Below are positions 54,621 through 62,651 of a stretch of 64,000 nucleotides of DNA, one piece after another. The notes under the pieces were generated by a model. It saw only the letters and a program-made list of their open reading frames with translations. It was not told where the DNA came from and did no database searches. Origin of the DNA: Streptomyces violaceusniger Tu 4113 (GTDB lineage: Bacteria; Actinomycetota; Actinomycetes; Streptomycetales; Streptomycetaceae). The position numbers and the translations under genes are program-made. The stretch covers positions 10,292,001 through 10,356,000 of the forward strand of contig NC_015957.1 in assembly GCF_000147815.2 (NCBI RefSeq), in the 5' to 3' direction. Positions within the stretch are counted from its first letter, which is position 1. Each line of letters opens with the position of its first letter.

Positions 54621-54977
54621 TCAGCGGCGTGCGAGCTGCCGCCCGCCGCCCGGACCCGACTGGTACGTCTTCCCGTAGTGCTCGAAGATCGCCCCCTCCT
54701 GCTCCGCGGGCAGCACATCGTCGATGCCGAGCGAGGGGGCCTTCTTCACCAGCGACCGTGTGTAGGAGACCTTCACATAGCCCGGCCCGACCACCGCGTC
54801 GTCCACCGGGACGAACACCAGCCGGTGGCGGGTGGGCAGTCCGGTGCGGACCGTGGCCATGGCGGGTTCATCGGTGGCGGTGGCCACGTAGATCGCCTCG
54901 AGCACCCCGATCTTGCGGCCCTGCTCATCGACGACATCCTGGTCACGCCACTCACGGATATCGGCTGGCTGGATCAT
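54621..54977 (-). CDS. PRC-barrel domain protein
   Basis: 118 aa. 'DIREWRDQDVVDEQGRKIG' begins a PRC-barrel (~5-85; 'VFVPVDDAVVGPGYVKVSY'). The C-terminal part 'LPAEQEGAIFEHYGKTYQ' is seen in streptomycete relatives. PRC-barrel proteins bind RNA or proteins; this stand-alone type is usually a general stress gene. Upstream of the 56-aa membrane protein on the same strand. Confidence 0.88.
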   Translation of the reverse strand: MIQPADIREWRDQDVVDEQGRKIGVLEAIYVATATDEPAMATVRTGLPTRHRLVFVPVDDAVVGPGYVKVSYTRSLVKKAPSLGIDDVLPAEQEGAIFEHYGKTYQSGPGGGRQLARR

Positions 54978-55091
54978 GACGTATCACCCTCTGACCTCTG
55001 CCCCTCCAGCCTGCCTCCGCTCACCGTGGGACGCCACGCCACCCATCCACCAGAGGTAACGAGAGTGTTCGAAACGGCATGAATTGATGAG

Positions 55092-55116
55092 GTGTGCTGG
55101 ATTCCCGATGGGGTAC
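55092..55116 (+). promoter_or_regulatory. Sigma-B-type promoter
   Basis: GTGT (55092-55095), 15-nt spacer and GGGTAC (55111-55116) fit the streptomycete SigB consensus GNNT-N14-16-GGGTAC. It lies 26 nt before the ATG of a small membrane protein, and a SigB-family sigma gene is the next annotated gene. Confidence 0.7.
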
Positions 55117-55142
55117 TCGCGGCGTCAAGGAGGTAGGTAATC

Positions 55143-55310
55143 ATGGTTCCGCTGCTAGTCGTTCTTCTTCTCGCACTGCTTCTCTTCGGCGCCGGATTCG
55201 CCTTGAAGGCGCTCTGGTGGATAGCGGTCATCGTGCTCGCCGTCTGGCTGATCGGCTTTCTCGTCCGGCCGACGGTCGGTGGGCGACGTGGGCGGTGGTA
55301 CCGCTGGTAG
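55143..55310 (+). CDS. Small hydrophobic membrane protein, 55 aa
   Basis: ATG 55143 with AAGGAGGT 8 nt upstream, an almost perfect ribosome binding site. Product 'MVPLLVVLLLALLLFGAGF' with two membrane helices and a C-terminal 'GGRRGRWYRW'. Likely a sigma-B-dependent stress protein of the lmo0937/DUF5670-like type; this assignment is by size and layout only. Confidence 0.85.
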   Translation: MVPLLVVLLLALLLFGAGFALKALWWIAVIVLAVWLIGFLVRPTVGGRRGRWYRW

Positions 55311-55344
55311 CCCGTAGACGGTGCGGTTAAACCAGGGACAGCGC

Positions 55345-55394
55345 AGACCGAAGGGGCCCGGCCGGAGAAATCTCCGGCCGGGCCCCTTCGGTCT
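55345..55394. terminator. Bidirectional terminator, 24-bp stem
   Basis: Perfect 24-bp stem (55345-55368 with 55371-55394), 2-nt loop, between the + strand small membrane protein and the - strand sigma factor gene. Confidence 0.9.
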
Positions 55395-55496
55395 GTGTTT
55401 CTGCGTTCTGTTGTGACGGCCAATCTGTGTTCTGTAGTGACGGCCAATGCGGCGGTGAGCGGAATTCTCTACACGTACGCGACGAGCATGACGTGC

Positions 55497-56420
55497 CTAC
55501 TCCTCGGCGAGCATTCCGCGCCGCAGCCGGCTCAGCGCGCGGCTGAGCAGCCGGGAGACATGCATCTGGGAGACGCCGAGTTCGGCGCCGATCTCCGACT
55601 GCGTCATCTCCTCGCCGAACCTCAGCTGCAGAATGCGGCGGTCCCGCTCACCGAGCTCTTCCACCAGCGGCTTGAGCGCGTGCAGATTCTCCACGGCCTC
55701 CATGGCCGGGTCGACGTCGCCGAACCGGTCCGCGTACGTGGTGACACGCGTGGCCCCGCTCTCCTGCTCGGCGGGCGCGTCCAGTGAACTGGTGAGGTAG
55801 CCGTTGCTGGCCACCAGTCCGTCGACGACCTCGTCCTCGCTCAGCTGCAGGTGCTCCGCGAGCTCGGCCGTGGTGGGCGACCGGTCCAGCCGCTGGAACA
55901 GCTCCTCGTTCGCCTTGGCGAGATCGATCCGCAACTCCTGCAGACGGCGGGGAACATGCACCGCCCAGCTGGTGTCGCGGAAGAACCGCTTGATCTCGCC
56001 GACGATGTACGGAACGGCGAAGGTGGTGAACTCGACCTCGCGGCTCAGGTCGAACCGGTCGATCGCCTTGATCAGCCCGATGGTGCCGACCTGGACGATG
56101 TCCTCCATCTCCACCGAGCGGTTGTGGAACCGCCGGGCGGCGTACCGGACCAGCGACAGGTTGAGCTCGATGAGGGTGTTCCGCACGTACTGGTACTCGT
56201 GCGTCCCCTCCTCCAGCTCCGTCAGCCGGTCCAGGAACGTCTTGGTCAGTACCCTCGCGTCCTTGGGCGCCACCTTTGCCGGATCGTCCACCGTGGGCAG
56301 ATCGGACGGTCCGGCGGTCTCAACTCCATTGAGTGCAATGTCACGTACCTGGCCACCACGTGCTTGCTCAGCTTCGGCTGCCGTCAGTGTCGACATTGTC
56401 ACGGTTGCCGTGTCGTTCAC
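55497..56420 (-). CDS. SigB/SigF/SigG-family RNA polymerase sigma factor
   Basis: 307 aa. GTG 56420 ('VNDTATVTMSTL') has GGGAG 7 nt upstream; ATG 56450 is the alternative. Region 2 'NLSLVRYAARRFHNRSVE', 'VGTIGLIKAIDRFDLSREVEF'-type core, 'WAVHVPRRLQELR' region 3 and region 4 'FGEEMTQSEIGAELGVSQMHVSRLL' mark the stress/sporulation sigma-B/F/G group. These are controlled by RsbW-like anti-sigma proteins; the closest such gene here is at 26.5 kb, with no evidence for pairing. It could direct the GGGTAC promoter at 55092. Confidence 0.95.
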   Translation of the reverse strand: MNDTATVTMSTLTAAEAEQARGGQVRDIALNGVETAGPSDLPTVDDPAKVAPKDARVLTKTFLDRLTELEEGTHEYQYVRNTLIELNLSLVRYAARRFHNRSVEMEDIVQVGTIGLIKAIDRFDLSREVEFTTFAVPYIVGEIKRFFRDTSWAVHVPRRLQELRIDLAKANEELFQRLDRSPTTAELAEHLQLSEDEVVDGLVASNGYLTSSLDAPAEQESGATRVTTYADRFGDVDPAMEAVENLHALKPLVEELGERDRRILQLRFGEEMTQSEIGAELGVSQMHVSRLLSRALSRLRRGMLAEE

Positions 56421-56494
56421 CGTCGCACTCCCTGTATCGGCTGCATGCATAGGCTGATCGGGGACCCGTCTACCCACCCTTCATGCCCCCATGC

Positions 56495-57565
56495 CTACTT
56501 TCTGCGGACGGATGCCGGACCGGCGAGGACCACCAGGCCCCCGACGAGGGCCAACGCCATGAGAACGGCCCCGAAGACGGTCGCCCCCGTCGTCAGCCCC
56601 GCCGCATCGCTGAGGTAACCCGCCGTTACCGGCAGCGCGCCCGCGGGCACGTAGCCCCCGACGTTGAGCGCCGCGTTGGCCTCCGCCAGACGACTCGCCG
56701 GAACACCGGAGTTGAGCAGCGACAACCCGCCGAGCTGCCCCATCCCCTGCCCCGCCCCGGCCAGCAGCGCGGCGGCGACGAGCAGCGGTACGGAGGAGGC
56801 GCGGACGGCGGCGGTGAGCGCGCCCATGCCGATCGTCGTACTGACGGCACCGGCGAGGAGGATCGTCCGCCGGTCCAGCCGCTGGACCGCGAGCTGCGCA
56901 CCGGTCGCGGTGAGGAACATCACGAAGGCCATGGCCCCCGCGGCCACCGGGCTGGTGGTGTCCAGCAACCCCGAGAGCAGCGACGGCCCGAGGGACAGCA
57001 CGAAGGAGGTGGCGGTGATGCCGGGCGCGAAGACGGCGATGCCCATGAGGAGTTGCCCGCCGCTCCCCCGCGGCACCCCGGGTATCCGCACCCACGCCCC
57101 CTTCGCGGGCGGGACGGGACGCCGCACCGGCATCCGCGCCACGACCAAGACGGCCACCGCCAGCAGCACCGCCTCCAGGACGAACACGCCCTTGCCCAGC
57201 ACCCCGGCGAGCAACGGCCCCAGCCCGGCCCCGAACACCATCGCGCACGAGGCCGGCAGCGCCGCCAGCCGCCGTCGCCCCGGCCCGGCCACATCGGTCA
57301 CCGCCGCCATCCCGGCGGAGACGACGGCGCCCACCGCGATCCCGCTGAACAGCCGCGCCACGATCAGCGCCGCCACGGCCGACGCGCTCACGAAGATCGC
57401 GCATGCCGCCATCGCGAGCCCGAGCGCGGGCAGCAGCACGGGCTTCCGTCCCACCCGGTCCGACACCACGCCCGAGACCAGCAGCGAACCGAGCAGCCCG
57501 ACGATGTAACAGGCGAAGATCACCGTCAGGGTGCCCTTGGACCCACCGATGACCACCCAGGCCAC
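56495..57565 (-). CDS. MFS transporter, N-terminally truncated
   Basis: 356 aa. The product starts at the second helix: 'TLTVIFACYIVGLLGSLLVSG' followed by motif A 'VSDRVGRKPVLLPALG'. The first helix and loop of a 12-helix MFS protein are missing; a TGA lies directly before GTG 57565 and the DNA beyond encodes the divergent ArsR gene, whose start it overlaps. Eleven helices remain. Probably non-functional or altered; see the frameshifted regulator next to it. Confidence 0.8.
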   Translation of the reverse strand: MAWVVIGGSKGTLTVIFACYIVGLLGSLLVSGVVSDRVGRKPVLLPALGLAMAACAIFVSASAVAALIVARLFSGIAVGAVVSAGMAAVTDVAGPGRRRLAALPASCAMVFGAGLGPLLAGVLGKGVFVLEAVLLAVAVLVVARMPVRRPVPPAKGAWVRIPGVPRGSGGQLLMGIAVFAPGITATSFVLSLGPSLLSGLLDTTSPVAAGAMAFVMFLTATGAQLAVQRLDRRTILLAGAVSTTIGMGALTAAVRASSVPLLVAAALLAGAGQGMGQLGGLSLLNSGVPASRLAEANAALNVGGYVPAGALPVTAGYLSDAAGLTTGATVFGAVLMALALVGGLVVLAGPASVRRK

Positions 57566-57961
57566 TCAAGCCACCCACCCACCGCAAACACCCCAAAGCG
57601 CCCGCCCCGCCATCAAGGCGCTCCCCGAACCCCCCGACCTGCCGCCCCCGCTCCCGGAGCCGGCCGTGGAGGAGATCCGCCTGGAGACGGTTCTGGGCGC
57701 CCTGAGCGACCCCCTCCGCCTCCGCATCGTGCGCAAACTCCTCCTCGAATCGGAACGGTTCGATCACACCTGCGGCTGGTTCGGTCTGGACCGCCCCAAG
57801 TCCTCGCTCACCCACCCTTCAAGGCCCTCCGCGAGGCAGGCATCACCCGCCAGCGCCAATACGGCCTGGAGCGCCGCAGCCACGTCCGGATCGCCGACCT
57901 CGACGCCCGCTTCCCCGGTCTCCTGGACCTCGTGGCCGACTGGACCCCGGCCGAGGGGTGA
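57549..57961 (+). pseudogene. ArsR-type regulator with frameshift
   Basis: The N-terminal half ('RLETVLGALSDPLRLRIVRKLL', 'GWFGLDRPKSSLTH') is an ArsR winged helix in one frame. Near 57811-57818 (CACCCACCCTTC) the rest of the domain ('FKALREAGITRQRQYGLERR'...'LDLVADWTPAEG') continues in another frame to the TGA at 57961. One extra C in the C run would restore the expected 'LTH-PFKALREAG'. Either a real frameshift or a sequencing error in the homopolymer. Confidence 0.85.
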
Positions 57962-58084
57962 CGGCGGGCGTTAGCCGGACGTTAGCGAATCGGCAGCGGT
58001 CGTTAAGAGAACGACAGCGGCGGCCGACACCATGGATGGTGCGTGAGCAGGAACCGCACAAACCGGAAGCCCATGGGGGTCGTC

Positions 58085-58762
58085 ATGTCGCACCACATTC
58101 TCAACCGCCGAGTCCGCAAGGCCGGTGTGGCCGCGCTGATCGCCGCCGCCTCGGCCGTCGCCCTCACCGCCTGCGGGAGCAACGACTCGTCGTCCGACGC
58201 CAAGGGGGACTCCTCCTCCCACGCATCGTCCTCCGCGAAGTCGTCGCAGTCGGACACCTCGATCCACAACCAGGCGGGCCAGTCGGACAAGCAGGCAACG
58301 GCCCTGGGCTCGGGGTCCGACAAGGCGCAGGCGACCGCCGAATGCCAGCCGGGGACGCTGCGGGCGACCCTGGACTCGGCCGGTACCTCCCAGGCGGGGA
58401 TGAACCACCGGGGCACGTTCCTGCGGGTGAAGAACACCGGCGACCAGACCTGCGCGATCAGCGGCTACGCCGGGCTGGCCCTGGAGGGCGCCGGACACAC
58501 CGCCATCAAGACCACCGCCCGCCACGGCAGCACCTACTTCGCCACCGACCCGGGCTCCCACCCGATCACCCTCGGACCGGGCAAGAGCGCCTGGGCCGAC
58601 CTGGTGTGGACCACCACCGGCGCCTCGACCGCCCACGCGAAGTACCTGCAGATCTCCCCGACGGGCAGCAACTCGCACAGCACCGTCGCCTTCGGCGAGG
58701 ACCTCGACAACGGCACCCTGTCGCTGACGGCCTGGTCCTCCAAGCCCCCCATCAACAGCTGA
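58085..58762 (+). CDS. DUF4232 lipoprotein
   Basis: 225 aa. ATG 58085 ('MSHHILNRRVRKAGVAALIAA') gives a lipoprotein signal with lipobox LTAC near residue 28; GGGGG lies 5 nt upstream. A Ser/Asp/Lys/Gln linker (~30-85) leads to the DUF4232 beta-sandwich ('FLRVKNTGDQTCAISGYAGLAL', 'PITLGPGKSAWADLVWT'). Anchored to the outer membrane face, function unknown; very common in streptomycetes. Confidence 0.9.
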   Translation: MSHHILNRRVRKAGVAALIAAASAVALTACGSNDSSSDAKGDSSSHASSSAKSSQSDTSIHNQAGQSDKQATALGSGSDKAQATAECQPGTLRATLDSAGTSQAGMNHRGTFLRVKNTGDQTCAISGYAGLALEGAGHTAIKTTARHGSTYFATDPGSHPITLGPGKSAWADLVWTTTGASTAHAKYLQISPTGSNSHSTVAFGEDLDNGTLSLTAWSSKPPINS

Positions 58763-58784
58763 CAGCACGGCTGACGACACATAG

Positions 58785-58817
58785 AACCCCAGCTCGGACC
58801 CGGTCCAAGCTGGGGTT
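58785..58817. terminator. Terminator between convergent genes
   Basis: AACCCCAGCT (58785-58794) pairs with 58808-58817; the inner GGACC/GGTCC extends the stem. It separates the lipoprotein gene from the convergent response regulator gene. Confidence 0.8.
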
Positions 58818-58844
58818 CCGCGCGCCCCGGCCACGCGCGGCGCG

Positions 58845-59504
58845 TCAGGTCACCAGACCCTGGCGGTAGGCGTAGACGACCGCCTGGACGCGATCGCGGA
58901 GGCCGAGCTTGGCGAGGATGCGTGACACGAAGGTCTTGACGGTCTCCTGGCTGATCACGAGGGTCGCGGCGATTTCGCTGTTGGAGAGGCCGTTCGCGAT
59001 GAGGCGGAGGACTTCCAGTTCGCGCGGGGTCAGCGGGATGTCGCGCGGCGGCCCCTCGGCGGGCCGGATGCGGGCGGCGTACGTGCCCACGAGCTGCCGC
59101 GTCACCTCGGGATCCAGCAGTGCCGCCCCGGTGGCCACGGTCCGGATGCCGTGGAGCAGTTGGGACGGCGGCGCGTCCTTGAGCAGAAACCCGCTCGCCC
59201 CCGCGCGCAGCGCCTCGTAGACGTACTCGTCCAGATTGAACGTGGTCACCACGAGCACCTTGACGGGATGCGGCACCCCGGCACCGGCCAGCAGGCGGGT
59301 GGCCTCGATGCCGTCGAGCACCGGCATGCGTACGTCCATCACGACGACCTCCGGGCGCAGCCGGCCGGCGAGCTCGACCGCGGTCTGCCCGTCCCCGCAC
59401 TCGCCCACCACTTCGAGGTCACGCTGAGCGTCGATGATCGTCACCAGCCCGGTGCGGACCAGCACCTGGTCATCGCAGACCAGGACCCGGATCGGCTCGG
59501 TCAC
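58845..59504 (-). CDS. NarL/FixJ-type response regulator
   Basis: 219 aa. 'RVLVCDDQVLVRTGLV', phosphoacceptor in 'VVVMDVRMPVLDG' (~57), Lys in 'GFLLKDAPPSQ', LuxR helix-turn-helix 'LTPRELEVLRLIANGLSNSEIA'-type near 150-200. It overlaps the kinase gene stop by 4 nt. Typical of streptomycete orthologous pairs that answer envelope or antibiotic stress; target unknown. Confidence 0.95.
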   Translation of the reverse strand: MTEPIRVLVCDDQVLVRTGLVTIIDAQRDLEVVGECGDGQTAVELAGRLRPEVVVMDVRMPVLDGIEATRLLAGAGVPHPVKVLVVTTFNLDEYVYEALRAGASGFLLKDAPPSQLLHGIRTVATGAALLDPEVTRQLVGTYAARIRPAEGPPRDIPLTPRELEVLRLIANGLSNSEIAATLVISQETVKTFVSRILAKLGLRDRVQAVVYAYRQGLVT

Positions 59505-60712
59505 GACGGGCTCCTCGCGGGTATCCGTGCCCGTACGACGAAGCCGCCGCCAGTCCGCAGGCCCGCGCTGAAGTCGCCGCCCAGGACGTCGACCCGTTCG
59601 CGCAGGCCCGCCAGCCCCCGCCCGCTCCCGCCGGGCGACCCGCCGGGCGACCCGCCGGGCGACCCGCCAGGGGACCCGGCCCGCGAGCCGGACCCGTCCG
59701 TGCTGACCTCCACGGTGATCTCCCTTGCGCCGTGGTGCACCTGGACCGAGGTGCGGCTGCCGTGAGCGTACTTGAGGGCGTTCGTCAGAGCCTCCTGCAC
59801 GATCCGGTAGGCCACGAGGTCGGCGCTGCCGGTCGACTCCGCCGGCGTGCCCTCCTCGGTGAACTCCACCGGCTGCCCGGCCCGCCGGGTCTGCTCCACG
59901 AGCGTGAGAAGCCTGCCGACGGCCGGCGTCCTGGCCTCGGTGCCGTAATCGGGGTTGAGCAGATCGAGCAGGTGCCGCAGATCGGTGATGGCCCGTCGGC
60001 CGGTGTCGCTGACGGCGGTCAGGGCCTGGTCGAGGCGGTCGGGCGCGGCGGTCAGATAGCGTGCCGCCTCGGCCTGCACGACCATCGCGGTCACATGGTG
60101 CGTCACGACGTCGTGGAGCTCACGGGCGATGCGGGCGCGTTCGGCGGTACGGGTGTGCTCGGCGACAAGGCGGCGGCGTTCGGCCTCCGCGGCCCGGGTG
60201 GAGCGCAGCCACGACCCCATGCCCCACGGGAGGGCCAGCGCCAGGTAGTACAGCACGAACTCACCCGGCGATTCGGCGCCCGAACCGAGCCGGTAGAGCG
60301 CGACCGCCAGCGGCACATACGCCGCGGAGAAGAGGAGCGGGGTGGCGCGCCGGTGCCGTTCCAGATGCGACCCCACGCTCAGCAGCGCGACGGGCACCGC
60401 GGTACCCGCGAACGAGTGGTAGCCGCGGAGCTGGTCGACGGCGAAGCCGACCGACACCAGGGCGAGACAGACGACCGGCAACCGCCGCCGCACGGCGAGC
60501 GGAAGGCACTGGAGGGCGACCGCCACGATGGCCAGCACATCGAAGGGGCGGCCCGGCAGCCCGCCGAGCTGCGTCCCGTGGTTGTGGAACGCCGGCAAGA
60601 GCGACCCGGCGAGGATCAGCAGCCCGAGCGGCAGATCCCGGACCGTGACATCGAACCGGCGCCACAGCTCCGGCACCCGCCGAACAGCGATCACCGGCAC
60701 CGGTCTCATCAT
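59501..60712 (-). CDS. Two-component sensor histidine kinase
   Basis: 403 aa. Four or more membrane helices (~20-160), then HisKA_3 'ERARIARELHDVVTHHVTAM' near 190-210 and HATPase 'IVQEALTNALKYAHGSRTSV' with 'GRGLAGLRERVDVLGG'. A GGSP-type run (~352-368), coded by 12-bp repeats at about 59632-59680, is inserted just before the G2 box where relatives have a short ATP lid. It may affect ATP-lid movement. Pairs with the overlapping response regulator. Confidence 0.93.
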   Translation of the reverse strand: MMRPVPVIAVRRVPELWRRFDVTVRDLPLGLLILAGSLLPAFHNHGTQLGGLPGRPFDVLAIVAVALQCLPLAVRRRLPVVCLALVSVGFAVDQLRGYHSFAGTAVPVALLSVGSHLERHRRATPLLFSAAYVPLAVALYRLGSGAESPGEFVLYYLALALPWGMGSWLRSTRAAEAERRRLVAEHTRTAERARIARELHDVVTHHVTAMVVQAEAARYLTAAPDRLDQALTAVSDTGRRAITDLRHLLDLLNPDYGTEARTPAVGRLLTLVEQTRRAGQPVEFTEEGTPAESTGSADLVAYRIVQEALTNALKYAHGSRTSVQVHHGAREITVEVSTDGSGSRAGSPGGSPGGSPGGSPGGSGRGLAGLRERVDVLGGDFSAGLRTGGGFVVRARIPARSPS

Positions 60713-60788
60713 CGACTCCTTCGTCCCTCCACAGCCGGAGCACCACGGCCGAAGGGAACGCTACGCAGGGAAATCTCCCACGCGGGTC

Positions 60789-61712
60789 CTACGCGCGGTC
60801 CGCGGCCTGTGAGGTGACGCGCTCGATCGCACGGACGGCGACGTCGGGCTGGTCGACGTAGATGTAGTGCTCGCTGTTCTTGGCGGTGCTCAGCTTGCTG
60901 CGGCTGGAAACCGCGAGCCACTTGCGCTGGCCCTTGGACCACGCCCGCTCCAGGCCCGGCCCGTATTCGGGAACCGCCGCGAGGTACTGCTTCCCGTGGT
61001 GGATCACCTCCACCGGGATGTCCCCGGCGGAACGGACCTTCCCGTCCGGCACCGTGAGCATCTCCGGCTCCCCTCCGTGAAGGATCGCGAGGGTCTGATC
61101 ACGCAATGCGACCGCCGGGCCGGTGGCGGATTCAGGAATTCCCTTGTTGAGATCGGCGGTCTGCGTCGGCGAGGTGGCGTCCATCAGGACCAGCCCCTTC
61201 ACCCTGTCCTGATGGTCGGGGGCATACCGGGCGGCGATCAGCCCGCCCAGCGAATGTCCCGCCAGCACGACCGGACGGTCACCGGCGACACGATCGAGCA
61301 CGGCGGTCAGGACCTTCCCCGTGCTCTCGAGCGTCTGAGGCCCATCGGGCTGATCACTGGCCCCTTCGCCGAACCGGTCATAGGCACAGACCCGATTCTT
61401 CTCACTCAGGGTCTTCTGAATCCCGGCCACCTTCTCCAGCCCGTCGCCACCCCCGGCCACCAGCATGATGACCGGCCTGGCGTCCGCCGAAGTCCCCGAA
61501 CAGGACACGTTCACCAACCGGCCGCCGACCTCGATCTTCTTGGTACCGGTGAACAAGCCCTCATCAGCCGCCTTCCCCGGAGCAGCCGTGGACTTCCCGC
61601 CGCCGGACGCCTCCGCATCCGCCTTCGCGGAGTCCTCACAGCCGACAAGCCCCACACCTGCCACGGCACACGACAGCGCGATCACGGCAGACAGCCGACC
61701 ATTGCGGACCAT
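60789..61712 (-). CDS. Alpha/beta hydrolase lipoprotein
   Basis: 307 aa. ATG 61712 ('MVRNGRLSAVIALSCAVAG') with GGGGAG upstream gives a lipoprotein signal with lipobox VGC ('GLVGCEDS'). Hydrolase motifs: 'PVIMLVAGGGDG', 'RVCAYDRFGEGAS', nucleophile elbow 'LAGHSLGG', and 'NSEHYIYVDQPD' with the catalytic His. Secreted and tethered to the membrane; substrate unknown. Downstream of the kinase gene's start, in the same orientation, with its own likely promoter. Confidence 0.92.
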   Translation of the reverse strand: MVRNGRLSAVIALSCAVAGVGLVGCEDSAKADAEASGGGKSTAAPGKAADEGLFTGTKKIEVGGRLVNVSCSGTSADARPVIMLVAGGGDGLEKVAGIQKTLSEKNRVCAYDRFGEGASDQPDGPQTLESTGKVLTAVLDRVAGDRPVVLAGHSLGGLIAARYAPDHQDRVKGLVLMDATSPTQTADLNKGIPESATGPAVALRDQTLAILHGGEPEMLTVPDGKVRSAGDIPVEVIHHGKQYLAAVPEYGPGLERAWSKGQRKWLAVSSRSKLSTAKNSEHYIYVDQPDVAVRAIERVTSQAADRA

Positions 61713-61943
61713 GTTTGCTCCCCAGTAAGAGAATTGACGCCGAAAAGGCTGCTTTTCCGTGGCGGTCGACGCAATGCGCCGCCACATCCGCAGCCGAAGC
61801 GCCGCGGCGATCCCGAACGCTACGGATCCGGCCCCCCGGAATCGTCACCACACGGTGGACACCTACCCGTAGCTCGCACGGGGGACAGCCCCGCGTACAA
61901 GGCCCGACGCGAGCCAGGTCACGGCATCTGAGCCAAACGCAAA

Positions 61944-61976
61944 AGGCCCGGGTCACAGAAAATGTGACCCGGGCCT
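61944..61976 (-). terminator. Terminator following the tRNA-Thr remnant
   Basis: 14-bp perfect stem (61944-61957 with 61963-61976), followed on the - strand by TTTTGCGTTT. It lies 6 nt beyond the tRNA 3' end, as expected for a tRNA transcript. Confidence 0.9.
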
Positions 61977-61982
61977 CAAGTG

Positions 61983-62024
61983 AGCCGCCTAAGGGAATCG
62001 AACCCCTGACCTACGCATGACGAG
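61983..62024 (-). other. 3' half of a tRNA-Thr(CGT) gene; probable attachment site
   Basis: Read on the - strand: anticodon loop CTCGTCA, half stem TGCGT, variable loop AGGTC, T arm AGGGGTTCGAATCCCTT, acceptor strand AGGCGGC and discriminator T. It matches the 3' half of streptomycete tRNA-Thr(CGT) from memory, with changes in the loop (TCATG for TAATG) and T stem (CCCTT for CCCCT). No D arm or 5' acceptor strand precedes it. Such 3' fragments mark one end of an integrated element. Confidence 0.8.
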
Positions 62025-62324
62025 TCAGCACGTGATCATCCCGCTCTTGATCAACATGACCTGATTCTCGGGAACGTTGCAGGTCAGGGTGGGTGCGGGT
62101 GGCCGCCCTCGCTCGGCCTTGCCGCATCGTTCCCGATCCTTCCGTTCCCACCAGGTTCCCCTCCGTTCCCGTGCGCTGGCCCCAGGAACGTGCTGAGCGG
62201 CAGCGTTGCTGGTCGGAGAGGGGGGCCGAACTGGGGAGCTTCGCACCGGCATCGAGATGAACGCGGGCTCGCTTCCCCTGCGCCCGAGGTCGAGCCAGTG
62301 ACCGTTTTCGCAGGTCAGCCGCAC
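62025..62324 (-). CDS. Small hypothetical protein, doubtful
   Basis: 99 aa ('MRLTCENGHWLDLGRRG...'). The first 17 residues have a CxxGH pattern; the rest is low-complexity and ends exactly at the tRNA fragment. No family recognised. It may be a chance frame across the element border or a decayed element gene. Confidence 0.25.
   Translation of the reverse strand: MRLTCENGHWLDLGRRGSEPAFISMPVRSSPVRPPSPTSNAAAQHVPGASARERRGTWWERKDRERCGKAERGRPPAPTLTCNVPENQVMLIKSGMITC
62069..62190. repeat. Cluster of GTTCCC heptamers beside the tRNA fragment
   Basis: CGTTCCC or GGTTCCC at 62128, 62143, 62154 and 62164, with inverted copies GGGAACG at 62069 and GGAACG at 62185. Clusters of short repeats beside a tRNA attachment site can be arm sites for an integrase. 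Confidence 0.6.
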
Positions 62325-62394
62325 ACCGGTAGCTTAGCGTGCGCATACGAGAGTTGTGGCGGGTGCCACAGGAGCCACGTTCGGAGCGGCGACG

Positions 62395-62580
62395 TCAATG
62401 CGCCTCGGAAGGGGCGGCTGCCCGCGAGGGCGCGGGCAGGCGGTGAGACTCACTAGGGTGCTGGCACGCCGGGCACAGTTCGTGGCGGCCTTCCGTGGTG
62501 ACCACGGTGCCCCATCCGCGGCACTCTTCGCAGTCACGAGTGAGGTCGAGGTCCGCTCGTGGGGCTGGGGCGGGATCAAT
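62395..62580 (-). CDS. Small zinc-ribbon protein of integrated elements
   Basis: 61 aa. 'DCEECRGWGTVVTTEGRHELC' (split here as C-x2-C, 15-16 residues, C-x2-C; last pair 'LCPACQ') is a zinc-ribbon pattern I associate with small proteins near replication/transfer genes of actinomycete integrative elements. No ATG, GTG or TTG begins the frame before the ribbon; the only candidate is ATT 62580, directly after an in-frame TGA, so the gene may be 5'-damaged. Confidence 0.5.
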   Translation of the reverse strand: MDPAPAPRADLDLTRDCEECRGWGTVVTTEGRHELCPACQHPSESHRLPAPSRAAAPSEAH

Positions 62581-62651
62581 TCCAAGGGGTCAGTGGATGC
62601 CCGGGGAGATCCTGCGTCCGGCGACCCGTTTCGATCAGTCCGGTCCGGCGC

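Noticed and set aside
61983..62060. Complete tRNA gene
   Set aside because: No D arm or 5' acceptor strand precedes the anticodon loop; only the 3' half can be aligned.
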